64,000 nucleotides of DNA, taken from assembly GCF_048773025.1 (NCBI RefSeq), contig NC_133566.1, forward strand, positions 24,986,174-25,050,173, given 5' to 3'. The stretch comes from Camelus bactrianus. Lineage: Eukaryota > Chordata > Mammalia > Artiodactyla > Camelidae. Both the position numbers and the translations under genes were made by a program. Position 1 is the first letter of the stretch, and each line of letters opens with the position of its first letter. A model generated the notes under the pieces. It had not been told where the DNA came from. It saw only the letters and a program-made list of their open reading frames with translations, and searched no databases. Below are positions 11,935 through 23,580 of this stretch, in pieces.

Positions 11935-14900
11935 TTGGGTTCATTACAAGATATTTGAAGGACGGCTTTCACACACAATTTTATCTCAGAATTGACAATG
12001 TGGAGAGACGTTCGTTCATCTAGCACAAAGGGAACGGGTTGCAGGAGAAAATTTTACTCTGGTTTCTCAGTCTGTTTCTTAGGGCCATTTTGAAGTTCCT
12101 GCAGTTTTCACTGTAAAACGGAGTTGGAACAAGTATCTCCCCATATATATGTATGGAGTGGAGTTTGAAAATGAAAAGAAACTTTGTGTTCCCAACTAGT
12201 TATGTTAAGGACGGCTTTCACACACACTTATCTCTCAGAAATGAGCATGTAGAGAGACGTTCGTTCATCTAGCACCAAGGGAACGGGTTGCATCAGAAAC
12301 TTTTACTCTGGTTTCTCAGTCTGTTTCCTAGTGCCGGTTTGAAGTACCTGCAGTTTTCACTGTAAAACGGAGTTGGAGCTAGTACCTCCCCATATATATT
12401 TATGGAGTGGAGTTTGCAACTGAAAAGAATCTTTGTGTTCCCAACAAGCTAGTTGAATGACGGCTTTCACACACACTTATCTCTCAGAACTGAGCATGTG
12501 GAGAGACTTTCGTTCATCTAGCACCAAGGGAACGGGTTGCAGGAGAAACTTTTACTCTGGTTTCTCAGTCTGTTTCCTAGTGCCGGTTTGAAGTTCCTGC
12601 AGTTTTCACTGTAAAACGGTTTTGGAGCTTGTACCTACCCATATATATTTATGGAGTGGAGTTTGCAACTGAAAAGAATCTTTGTGTTCCCAACAAGCTA
12701 GTTGAAGGACGGCTTTCACACACACTTATCTCTCAGAACTGATCATGTGGAGAGACTTTCGTTCATCTAGCACCAAGGGAACGGTTTGCAGGAGAAAATT
12801 TACTCTGGTTTCTCAGTCTGTTTCCTAGTGCCGGTTTGAAATTCCTGCACTTTTCACTGTAAAACGGATTTGGAGCTAGTACCTCCCCATATGTATGTAT
12901 GGAGTGGAGTTTGCAACTGAAAACAAACTTTGTGTTCCCAACAAGATAGGTGAAGAACGGCTTTCAAACACACTTTTCTCTCAGAATTGAGCATGTGGAG
13001 AGACGTTCGTTCATCTGGCACAAATAGAACGGGTTGCAGGAGAAACATTTACTCTGGTTTCTCAGTCTTTTTCCTAGTGCCGGTTTGAAGTTCCTGCAGT
13101 TATCACTGTAAAACATTGTTGGAGCTAGTACCTCCCCATATATATGTATGGATTGGAGTGTGCAACTGAAAAGAAACTTTGTGTTCAAAACAAGCTAGGT
13201 GAAGGACGGCTTTCAAACTCACTTATCTGTCAGAACTGAGCATGTGGAGAGACGTTCGTTCATCTGGCACAAATAGAACGGGTTGCAGGAGAAACTTTTA
13301 CTCTGCTTTCTCAGACTTTTTCCTAGTGCCAGTTTGAAGTTCCTGCAGTTATCACTGTAAAACGTTGTTGGAGCTTGTACCTCCCGATATATATTTATGG
13401 AGTGGGGTTTGCAACTGAAAACAAACTTTTTGTTCCCAACAAGATAGTTGAAGGACGGGTTTCACACACACATCTCTCAAAACTGAGCTTGTGGAGAGAC
13501 ATTCGTTCATCTAGCACCAAGGGAACGGGTTGCAGGAGAAACTTTGACTCTGGTTTCTCAGTCTGTTTCCTAGTGCCGTTTAGAAGTTCCTGCAGTTTTC
13601 ACTGTAAAACCGAGTTGGAGCTAATACCTCCCCTTATATATGTATGGAGTGGAGTTTGCAACTGAAAAGAAACTTTGTGTTCCCAACCAGATAGTTGAAG
13701 GATGGCTTCACACACAGTTTTCTCTCAGAAATGACAATGTGGAGAGACGTTCGTTCATCTAGCACAAAGGGAACGGGATGCAGGAGAAACTTTTACTCTG
13801 GTTTCTCAGTCTGTTTCTTAGGGCCGTTTTGAAGTTCCTGCAGTTTTCACTGTAAAACGGATTTGGAGCAAGTACATCCCCATATATATGTATGGAGTGG
13901 AGTTTGCAACTGAAAATAAACTTTGTGTTCCCAACAAGTTATGTGAAGGACGGCTTTCACACACACTTATCTCTCAGAACTGAGCATGTAGAGAGACGTT
14001 CGTTCATCTAGCACCAAGGGAACTTGTTGCATGAGAAACTTTTACATTGGTTTCTCAGTCTGTTTCCTAGTGCCGGTTTGAAGTTCCTGCAGTTTTCACT
14101 GTAAAACCGAGTTGGAGCTAGTACCTCATCATATATATGAATGGAGTGAAGTTAGCAACTGAAAAGAAACTTTGTGTTCCCAACAAGCTATGTGAAGGAC
14201 GGCTTTCACACACACTTATCTCTCAGAAATGAGCATGTGGAGAGACTTTCGTCATCTAGCACCAAGGGAACGGGTTGCAGGAGAAACTTTTACTCTGGTT
14301 TCTCAGTATGTTTCCTAGTGCCGGTTTGAAGTACCTGCAGTTTTCACTGTAAAACAGAGTTGGAGCTTGTACCTCCCCATATATATTTATGGAGTGGAGT
14401 TTGCAACTGAAAAGAATCTTTGTGTTCCCAACAAGCTAGTTGAATGACGGCTTTCACACACACTTATCTCTCAGAACTGAGCATGTGGAGAGACTTTCGT
14501 TCATCTAGCACCAAGGGAACGGTTTGCAGGAGAAACTTTTACTCTGGTTTCTCAGTCTGTTTCCTAGTGCCGGTTTGAAGTTCCTGCAGTTTTCACTGTA
14601 AAACGGAGTTGGAGCTAGTACCTCCGCATATATATGTATGGAGTGGATTTTGCAACTGATAAGAAACTTTGTGTTCCCAACAAGCTAGGTGAAGGACGGC
14701 TTTCACACACACTTTTCTCTCAGAACTGAGCATGTGTAGAGACGTTCGTTCATCTAGCACAAAGGGAACGGGTTGCAGGGGAAACTTTGTCTCTGGTTTC
14801 CCCATATGTTTCCTAGTACCCGTTTGTAGTTCCTGAAGTTTTCACTGTTAATCGTAGTTGGAGCTAGAACTTCCCCATATATATGTATGGAGTGGAGTTT

Positions 14901-15610
14901 GCAACTGAAAAGAAACTTTGGGTTCATTACAAGATATTTGAAGGACGGCTTCCACACACACTTTTATCTCAGAATTGACAATGTGGAGAGACGTTCGTTC
15001 ATCTAGCAAAAAGGGAACGGGTTGCAGGAGAAACTTTTACTCTGGTTTCTCAGTCTGTTTCTTAGGGCCATTTTGAAGTTCCTGCAGTTTTCACTGTAAA
15101 ACCAAGTTGGAACAAGTACCTCCCCATATATATGTATGGAGTGGAGTTTGCAAATGAAAAGAAACTTTGTGTTCCCAACTAGTTATGTTAAGGATGGCTT
15201 TCACACACACTTATCTCTCAGAAATGAGCATGTAGGGAGACGTTCGTTCATCTAGCACCAAGGGAACGGGTTGCATGAGAAACTTTTACTCTGGTTTCTC
15301 AGTCTGTTTCCTAGTGCCGGTTTGAAGTACCTGCAGTTTTCACTGTAAAACGGAGTTGGAGCTAGTAAATCCCCATATATATTTATGGAGTGGAGTTTGC
15401 AACTGAAAAGAATCTTTGTGTTCCCAACAAGCTAGTTGAATGACGGCTTTCACACACACTTATCTCTCAGAACTGAGCATGTGGAGAGACTTTCGTTCAT
15501 CTAGCACCAAGGGAACGGTTTGCAGGAGAAACTTTTACTCTGGTTTCTCAGTCTGTTTCCTAGTGCCGGTTTGAAGTTCCTGCAGTTTTCACTGTAAAAC
15601 GGAGTTGGAG
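11935..15610. repeat. HOR A, copy 3 (~15 monomers)
   Basis: This is near-identical to copy 2 for about 3,675 bp at an offset of 3,978-3,979. Substitutions are rare, for example CCCCGTATG at 10,821 against CCCCATATG at 14,800. It departs from copy 2 at about 15,610, where copy 2 has GGAGCTAGTATCTCC and this copy has GGAGCTTGTACCTCC followed by GTGGAATTTGC. The expected final type-2 monomer pair is replaced by a different type-2 variant at 15,612-16,080. Confidence 0.87.
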
Positions 15611-16194
15611 CTTGTACCTCCCCATATATATGTATGGAGTGGAATTTGCAACTGAAAAGAAACTTTGTGTTCCCAACAAGCTAGGTGAAGGACGGCTTTC
15701 ACACACACTTATCTCTCAGAACAGAGCATGTGGAGAGACGTTCGTTCATCTAGCACAAAGGGAACTGTTTGCAGGGGAAACTTTGGCTCTGGTTTCTCCG
15801 TATGTTTCCTAGTGCCCGTTTGTAGTTCCTGAAGTTTTCACTGTTAATCGTAGTTGGAGCTAGAACTTCCCCATATATATGTATGGAGTGGAGTTTGCAA
15901 CTGAAAAGAAACTTTGGGTTCATAACAAGATAGTTGAAGGACGGCTTTCACACACACTTTTTTATCAGAATTTACAATGTGGAGAGAAGTTCGTTCATCT
16001 AGCACAAAGGGAACGGTTTGCAGGAGAAACTATTACTCTGGTTTCTCAGTCTGTTTCTTAGGGCCATTTTGAAGTTCCTGCAGTTTTCACTGTAAAACGG
16101 AGTTGAAACAAGTACCTCCCCATATATATGTATGGAGTGGAGTTTGCAAATGGAAAGAAACTTTGTGTTCACAACAAGTTATGTTAAGGACGGC
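15611..16194. repeat. Transitional monomers between HOR A and HOR X
   Basis: This stretch holds about two to three monomers. The first is type 2 (TTAATCGTAGTTGG near 15,845, GGGTTCATAACAAGATAG near 15,916). The next resembles the AACAAGTACCTCC monomers seen at 21,820 and 37,487. There is no non-satellite DNA. Confidence 0.75.
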
Positions 16195-16740
16195 TTTCAC
16201 ACACAAATATCTCTCAGAAATGAGCATGTAGAGAGACGTTCGTTCATCTAGCACCAAGGGAACGGGTTGCATGAGAAACTTTTACTCTGGGTTCTCAGTC
16301 TGTTTCCTAGTGCCGGTTTGAAGTTCCTGCAGTTTTCACTGTAAAACCGAGTTGGAGCTAGTACCTCATCATATATATGTATGGAGTGAAGTTTGCAACT
16401 GAAAAGAAACTTTGTGTTCCCAACAAGCTAGGTGAAGGACGGATTCCACACACACTTATCTCTCAGAACTGAGCATATGGAGAGACGTTCTTCATCTAGC
16501 ACCATTGGAACGGGTTGCAGGAGAAACTTTTACTCTGTTTTCTCAGTCTGTTTCCTAGTTTCGGTTTGAAGTTCCTGCAGTTTTCACTGTAAAACGGTGT
16601 TGGAGCTTGTACCTACCCATATATATTTATGGAGTGGAGTTTGCAACTGAAAAGAATCTTTGTGTTCCCAACAAGCTAGTTGAAGGACGGATTTCACACA
16701 CACTTATCTCTCAGAACTGATAATGTGGAGAGACTTTCGT

Positions 16741-17166
16741 TCATCTAGCACCAAGGGAACGGTTTGCAGGAGAAACTTTACTCTGGTTTCTCAGTCTGTT
16801 TCCTAGTGCCGGTTTGAAATTCCTGCACTTTTCACTGTAAAACGGATTTGGAGCTAGTACCTCCCCATATATATGTATGGAGTGGAGTTTGCAACTGAAA
16901 ACAAACTTTGTGTTCCCAACAAGATAGGTGAAGAACGGCTTCCACACACACTTTTCTCTCAGAATTGAGCATGTGGAGAGACGTTCGTTCATCTGGCACA
17001 AATAGAACGGGTTGCAGGAGAAACATTTACTCTGGTTTCTCAGTCTTTTTCCTAGTGCCGGTTTGAAGTTCCTGCAGTTATCACTGTAAAACATTGTTGG
17101 AGCTAGTACCTCCCCATATATATGTATGGATTGGAGTTTGCAACTGAAAAGAAACTTTGTGTTCAA
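16741..17166 (-). other. Longest open frame, judged non-coding satellite
   Basis: A 141-codon frame is open on the minus strand and recurs unchanged at 18,231-18,656. Its translation repeats itself every 83 residues (NTKFLFSCK, then NTKFVFSCK; SIHIYGEVLAP twice), which is simply 249 bp divided by three. It has no recognisable domain, signal or membrane pattern. The same frame is closed in most other monomers, and its copies are explained by HOR duplication. I therefore do not call it, or the shorter frames of 60-96 codons elsewhere, a gene. Confidence 0.85.
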
Positions 17167-17460
17167 AACAAGCTAGGTGAAGGACGGCTTTCAAACTCAC
17201 TTATCTCTCAGAACTGAGCATGTGGAGAGACGTTCGTTCATCTGGCACAAATAGAACGGGTTGCAGGAGAAACTTTTACTCTGCTTTCTCAGACTTTTTC
17301 CTAGTGCCAGTTTGAAGTTCCTGCAGTTATCACTGTAAAACGTTGTTGGAGCTTGTACCTCCAGATATATATTTATGGAGTGGGGTTTGCAACTGAAAAG
17401 AAACTTTTTGTTCCCAACAAGATAGGTGAAGGACGGGTTTCACACACACATCTCTCAAAA

Positions 17461-17645
17461 CTGAGCTTGTGGAGAGACATTCGTTCATCTAGCACCAAGG
17501 GAACGGGTTGCAGGAGAAACTTTGACTCTGGTTTCTCAGTCTGTTTCCTAGTGCCGTTTAGAAGTTCCTGCAGTTTTCACTGTAAAACCGAGTTGGAGCT
17601 AATACCTCCCCATATATATGTATGGAGTGGAGTTTGCAACTGAAA
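17461..17645. repeat. Type-5 monomer, example
   Basis: The markers are CTGAGCTTGTGGAGAGACAT, GAAACTTTGACTCTGG, GTGCCGTTTAGAAGTTCC and CCGAGTTGGAGCTAATACC. In the HORs the preceding CTCAAAACTGAGC region is often shortened (CACACACACATCTCTC). It normally follows type-1 monomers. Confidence 0.76.
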
Positions 17646-17684
17646 AGAAACTTTGTGTTCCCAACAAGATAGTTGAAGGACGGC

Positions 17685-19174
17685 TTTCACACACAATTAT
17701 CTCTCAGAAATGAGCATGTAGAGAGACGTTCGTTCATCTAGCACCAAAGGAACGGGTTGCATGAGAAACTTTTACTCTGGTTTCTCAGTCTGTTTCCTAG
17801 TGCCGGTTTGAAGTTCCTGCAGTTTTCACTGTAAAACCGAGTTGGAGCTAGTACCTCATCATATATATGTATGGAGTGAAGTTTGCAACTGAAAAGAAAC
17901 TTTGTGTTCCCAACAAGCTAGGTGAAGGACGGATTCCACACACACTTATCTCTCAGAACTGAGCATATGGAGAGACGTTCTTCATCTAGCACCATTGGAA
18001 CGGGTTGCAGGAGAAACTTTTACTCTGTTTTCTCAGTCTGTTTCCTAGTTTCGGTTTGAAGTTCCTGCAGTTTTCACTGTAAAACGGTGTTGGAGCTTGT
18101 ACCTACCCATATATATTTATGGAGTGGAGTTTGCAACTGAAAAGAATCTTTGTGTTCCCAACAAGCTAGTTGAAGGACGGATTTCACACACACTTATCTC
18201 TCAGAACTGATAATGTGGAGAGACTTTCGTTCATCTAGCACCAAGGGAACGGTTTGCAGGAGAAACTTTACTCTGGTTTCTCAGTCTGTTTCCTAGTGCC
18301 GGTTTGAAATTCCTGCACTTTTCACTGTAAAACGGATTTGGAGCTAGTACCTCCCCATATATATGTATGGAGTGGAGTTTGCAACTGAAAACAAACTTTG
18401 TGTTCCCAACAAGATAGGTGAAGAACGGCTTCCACACACACTTTTCTCTCAGAATTGAGCATGTGGAGAGACGTTCGTTCATCTGGCACAAATAGAACGG
18501 GTTGCAGGAGAAACATTTACTCTGGTTTCTCAGTCTTTTTCCTAGTGCCGGTTTGAAGTTCCTGCAGTTATCACTGTAAAACATTGTTGGAGCTAGTACC
18601 TCCCCATATATATGTATGGATTGGAGTTTGCAACTGAAAAGAAACTTTGTGTTCAAAACAAGCTAGGTGAAGGACGGCTTTCAAACTCACTTATCTCTCA
18701 GAACTGAGCATGTGGAGAGACGTTCGTTCATCTGGCACAAATAGAACGGGTTGCAGGAGAAACTTTTACTCTGCTTTCTCAGAATTTTTCCTAGTGCCAG
18801 TTTGAAGTTCCTGCAGTTATCACTGTAAAACGTTGTTGGAGCTTGTACCTCCAGATATATATTTATGGAGTGGGGTTTGCAACTGAAAAGAAACTTTTTG
18901 TTCCCAACAAGATAGGTGAAGGACGGGTTTCACACACACATCTCTCAAAACTGAGCTTGTGGAGAGACATTCGTTCATCTAGCACCAAGGGAACGGGTTG
19001 CAGGAGAAACTTTGACTCTGGTTTCTCAGTCTGTTTCCTAGTGCCGTTTAGAAGTTCCTGCAGTTTTCACTGTAAAACCGAGTTGGAGCTAATACCTCCC
19101 CATATATATGTATGGAGTGGAGTTTGCAACTGAAAAGAAACTTTGTGTTCCCAACAAGATAGTTGAAGGACGGC
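17685..19174. repeat. HOR X, copy 2 (6 monomers, 1,490 bp)
   Basis: This tandem copy of the preceding 1,490 bp has only a handful of substitutions by eye, for example CAGACTTTTTCC at about 17,291 against CAGAATTTTTCC at about 18,781. The near identity suggests a recent duplication or conversion. Confidence 0.9.
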
Positions 19175-20415
19175 TTTCACACACAATTATCTCTCAGAAA
19201 TGAGCATGTAGAGAGACGTTCGTTCATCTAGCACCAAAGGAACGGGTTGCATGAGAAACTTTTACTCTGGTTTCTCAGTCTGTTTCCTAGTGCCGGGTTG
19301 AAGTTCCTGCAGTTTTCACTGTAAAACCGAGTTGGAGCTAGTACCTCATCATATATATGTATGGAGTGAAGTTTGCAACTGAAAAGAAACTTTGTGTTCC
19401 CAACAAGCTAGGTGAAGGACGGATTCCACACACACTTATCTCTCAGAACTGAGCATATGGAGAGACGTTCTTCATCTAGCACCATTGGAACGGGTTGCAG
19501 GAGAAACTTTTACTCTGTTTTCTCAGTCTGTTTCCTAGTTTCGGTTTGAAGTTCCTGCAGTTTTCACTGTAAAACGGTGTTGGGGCTTGTACCTACCCAT
19601 ATATATTTATGGAGTGGAGTTTGCAACTGAAAAGAATCTTTGTGTTCCCAACAAGCTAGTTGAAGGACGGATTTCACACACACTTATCTCTCAGAACTGA
19701 TAATGTGGAGAGACTTTCGTTCATCTAGCACAAAGGGAACGGGTTGCAGGAGAAACTTTACTCTGGTTTCTCAGTCTGTTTCCTAGTGCCGGTTTGAAAT
19801 TCCTGCACTTTTCACTGTAAAACGGATTTGGAGCTAGTACCTCCCCATATATATGTATGGAGTGGAGTTTGCAACTGAAAAGAAACTTTGTGTTCAAAAC
19901 AAGCTAGGTGAAGGACGGCTTTCAAACTCACTTATCTCTCAGAACTGAGCATGTGGAGAGACGTTCGTTCATCTGGCACAAATAGAACGGGTTGCAGGAG
20001 AAACTTTTACTCTGCTTTCTCAGAATTTTTCCTAGTGCCAGTTTGAAGTTCCTGCAGTTATCACTGTAAAACGTTGTTGGGGCTTGTACCTCCAGATATA
20101 TATTTATGGAGTGGGGTTTGCAACTGAAAAGAAACTTTTTGTTCCCAACAAGATAGGTGAAGGACGGGTTTCACACACACATCTCTCAAAACTGAGCTTG
20201 TGGAGAGACATTCGTTCATCTAGCACCAAGGGAACGGGTTGCAGGAGAAACTTTGACTCTGGTTTCTCAGTCTGTTTCCTAGTGCCGTTTAGAAGTTCCT
20301 GCAGTTTTCACTGTAAAACCGAGTTGGAGCTAATACCTCCCCATATATATGTATGGAGTGGAGTTTGCAACTGAAAAGAAACTTTGTGTTCCCAACAAGA
20401 TAGTTGAAGGACGGC
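19175..20415. repeat. HOR X, copy 3 (5 monomers, 1,241 bp; one monomer lost)
   Basis: CCTCCAGATATATATTT recurs at 20,089, which is 1,241 bp after copy 2 instead of 1,490. The missing 249 bp is the monomer with AAAACAAACTTTGTGTTCCC and CGGCTTCCACACAC. In this copy the GGATTTGGAGCTAGTACC monomer near 19,827 runs straight into GAAACTTTGTGTTCAAAAC near 19,882. The junction preserves the monomer register, so this is a single-monomer deletion by in-register exchange. Similarity to copies 1-2 ends near 20,424. Confidence 0.88.
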
Positions 20416-23400
20416 TTTCACACACACTTATCTCTCAGAATTGAGCATGTGTAGAGACGTTCGTTCATCTAGCCCAAAGGGAACGGGTTGCAGGGGAAAC
20501 TTTGTCTCTGGTTTCTCCGTATGTTTCCTAGTGCCCGTTTGTAGTTCCTGAAGTTTTCACTGTTAATCGTAGTTGGAGCTAGAACTTCCCCATATATATG
20601 TATGGATTGGGGTTTGCAACTGAAAAGAAACTTTGGGTTCATTACAAGATAGTTGAAGGACGGCTTTCACACACACTTTTATCTCAGAATTGACAAAGTG
20701 GATAGACGTTCGTTCATCTAGCACAAAGGGAACGGGTTGCAGGAGAAACTTTTACTCTGGTTTCTCAGTATGTTTCCTAGTGCTGTTTTGATGTTCCTGC
20801 AGTTTTCACGGTAAAACCGAGTTGGGGCTAGTACCTCCCCATATATATGTATGGAGTGGAGTTTGCAAATGAAAAGAAACTTTGTGTTCCCAACTAGTTA
20901 TGTTAAGGACGGCATTCACACACACTTATCTCTCAGAAATGAGCATGTAGAGAGACGTTCGTTCATCTAGCACCAAGGGAACGGGTTGCATGAGAAACTT
21001 TTACTCTGGTTTCTCAGTCTGTTTCCTAGTGCCGGTTTGAAGTACCTGCAGTTTTCACTGTAAAACGGAGTTGGAGCTAGTACCTCCCCATATATATTTA
21101 TGGAGTGGTGTTTGCAACTGAAAAGAAACTTTGTGTTCACAACAAGCTAGTTGAATGACGGCTTTCACACACACTTATCTCTCAGAACTGAGCATGTGGA
21201 GAGACTTTCGTTCATCTAGCACCAAGGGAACGGTTTGCAGGAGAAACTTTTACTCTGGTTTCTCAGTCTGTTTCCTAGTGCCGGTTTGAAGTTCCCGCAG
21301 TTTTCACTGTAAAACGGAGTTGGATCTTGTACCTCCCCATATATATGTATGGAGTGGAGTTTGCAACTGAAAAGAAACTTTGTGTTCCCAAGAAGCTAGG
21401 TGAAGGACGGCTTTCACACACACTTATCTCTCAGAACAGACCATGTGGAGAGACGTTCGTTCATCTAGCACAAAGGGAACGGTTTGCAGGGGAAACTTTG
21501 GCTCTGGTTTCTCTTTATGTTTCCTAGTGCCCGTTTGTAGTTCCTGAAGTTTTCACTGTTAATCGTAGTTGGAGCTAGAACTTCCCCATATATATGTATG
21601 GAGTGGAGTTTGCAACTGAAAAGAAACTTTGGGTTCATAACAAGATAGTTGAAGGACGGCTTTCACACACACTTTTATATCAGAATTTACAATGTGGAGA
21701 GAAGTTCGTTCATCTAGCACAAAGGGAACGGTTTGCAGGAGAAACTATTACTCTGGTTTCTCAGTCTGTTTCTTAGGGCCATTTTGAAGTTCCTACAGTT
21801 TTCACTGTAAAACGGAGTTGGAACAAGTACCTCCCCATATATATGTATTGAGTGGAGTTTGCAAATGAAAAGAAACTTTGTGTTCACAACAAGTTATGTT
21901 AAGGACGGCTTTCACACACACTTATCTCTCAGAAATGAGCATGTAGAGAAACGTTAGTTCATTTAGCTCCAAGGGAACGGGTTGCATGAGAAACTTTTAC
22001 TCTGGTTTCTCAGTCTGTTTCCTTGTGCCGGTTTGAAGTTACTGCAGTTTTCACTGTAAAACGGAGTTGGAGCTTGTACCTCCCCATATATATATATGGA
22101 GTGGAGTTTGCAACTGAAAAGAAACTTTGTGTTCCCAACAAGCTAGGTGAAGGACGGCTTTCACACACACTTATCTCTCAGAACAGAGCATGTGGAGAGA
22201 CGTTCGTTCATCTAGCACAAAAGGAAGGGTTTGCAGGGGAAACTTTGGCTCTGGTTTCTCCGTATGTTTCCTAGTGCCCGTTTGTAGTTCCTGAAGTTTT
22301 CACTGCTAATCGTAGTTGGAGCTAGAACTTCCCCATATATATGTATGGAGTGGAGTTTGAAAATGAAAAGAAACTTTGGTTTCATAACAAGATAGTTGAA
22401 GGACGGCTTTCACACACACTTTTATATCTGAATTGACAATGTGGAGAGAGGTTCGTTCATCTAGCACAAAGGGAACGGTTTGCAGGAGAAACTTTTACTC
22501 TGGTTTCTCAGTCTGTTTCTTAGGGCCATTTTGAAGTTCCTGCAGTTTTCACTGTAAAACGGAGTTGGAACATGTACCTCCCCATATATATGTATGGAGT
22601 GGAGTTTGCAAATTAAAAGAAACTTTGTGTTCACTACAAGTTATGTTAAGGACGGCTTTCACACACACTTATCTCTCAGAAATGAGCATGTAGAGAGACG
22701 TTCGTTCATCTAGCATCAAGGGAACGGGTTGCATGAGAAACTTTTACTCTGGTTTCTCAGTCTGTTTCCTAGTGCCGGTTTGAAGTTCCTGCAGTTTTCA
22801 CTGTAAAACCGAGTTGGAGCTAGTACCTCATCATATATATGTATGGAGTGAAGTTTGCAACTGAAAAGAAACTTTGTGTTCCCAACAAGCTAGGTGAAGG
22901 ACGGATTCCACACACAATTATCTCTCAGAACTGAGCATATGGAGAGACGTTCGTCATCTAGCACCAAGGGAACGGGTTGCAGGAGAAACTTTTACTCTGG
23001 TTTCTCAGTCTGTTTCCTAGTGCCGGTTTGAAGTTCCTGCAGTTTTCACTGTAAAACAGAGTTGGAGCTAGTACCTCCGCATATATATGTATGGAGTGGA
23101 TTTTGCAACTGATAAGAAACTTTGTGTTCCCAACAAGCTAGTTGAAGGACGGCTTTCACACACACTTATTTCTGAGAACTGAGCATGTGTAGAGACGTTC
23201 GTTCATCTAGCACAAAGGGAACGGGTTGCAGGGGAAACTTTGTCTCTGGTTTCTCCGTATGTTTCCTAGTGCCCGTTTGTAGTTCCTGAAGTTTTCACTG
23301 TTAATCGTAGTTGGAGCTAGAACTTCCCCATATATAAGTATGGAGTGGAGTTTGCAACTGAAAAGAAACTTTGGGTTCATTACAAGATAGTTGAAGGACG

Positions 23401-23580
23401 GCTTTCACACACACTTTTATCTCAGAATTGACAATGTGGAGAGACGTTCGTTCATCTAGCAAAAAGGGAACGGGTTGCAGGAGAAACTTTTACTCTGGTT
23501 TCTCAGTCTGTTTCCTAGTGCCGTTTTGATGTTCCTGCAGTTTTCATTGTAAAACTGTGTTGGAGCTATTACCACCCCAT
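20416..23580. repeat. Type-2-rich segment with 3-monomer duplication (~13 monomers)
   Basis: Bases 20,440-21,950 align with 55,250-56,760 at an offset of 34,810; both share GTGCTGTTTTGATGTTCC and GAGTTGGGGCTAG. Within it, about 747 bp (three monomers) is duplicated in tandem: the CTTGTACCTCCCCATATA landmark near 21,326 recurs at 22,073. The counterpart near 56-57 kb lacks this extra 3-mer. The type-2 marker TTAATCGTAGTTGG, or its CTAATCG variant at 22,305, appears four times here. Confidence 0.8.

Larger units (their letters stand above)
16195..17684. repeat. HOR X, copy 1 (6 monomers, 1,490 bp)
   Basis: Every landmark here recurs exactly 1,490 bp to the right. Examples are CTTCATCTAGCACCATTGG near 16,490 and 17,980, CCTAGTTTCGGTTTG near 16,555 and 18,045, and CCTCCAGATATATATTT near 17,358 and 18,848. 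Six monomers of about 248 bp make the unit. It contains a type-1 monomer and, at its end, the type-5 CCGTTTAGAAG monomer. Confidence 0.9.
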
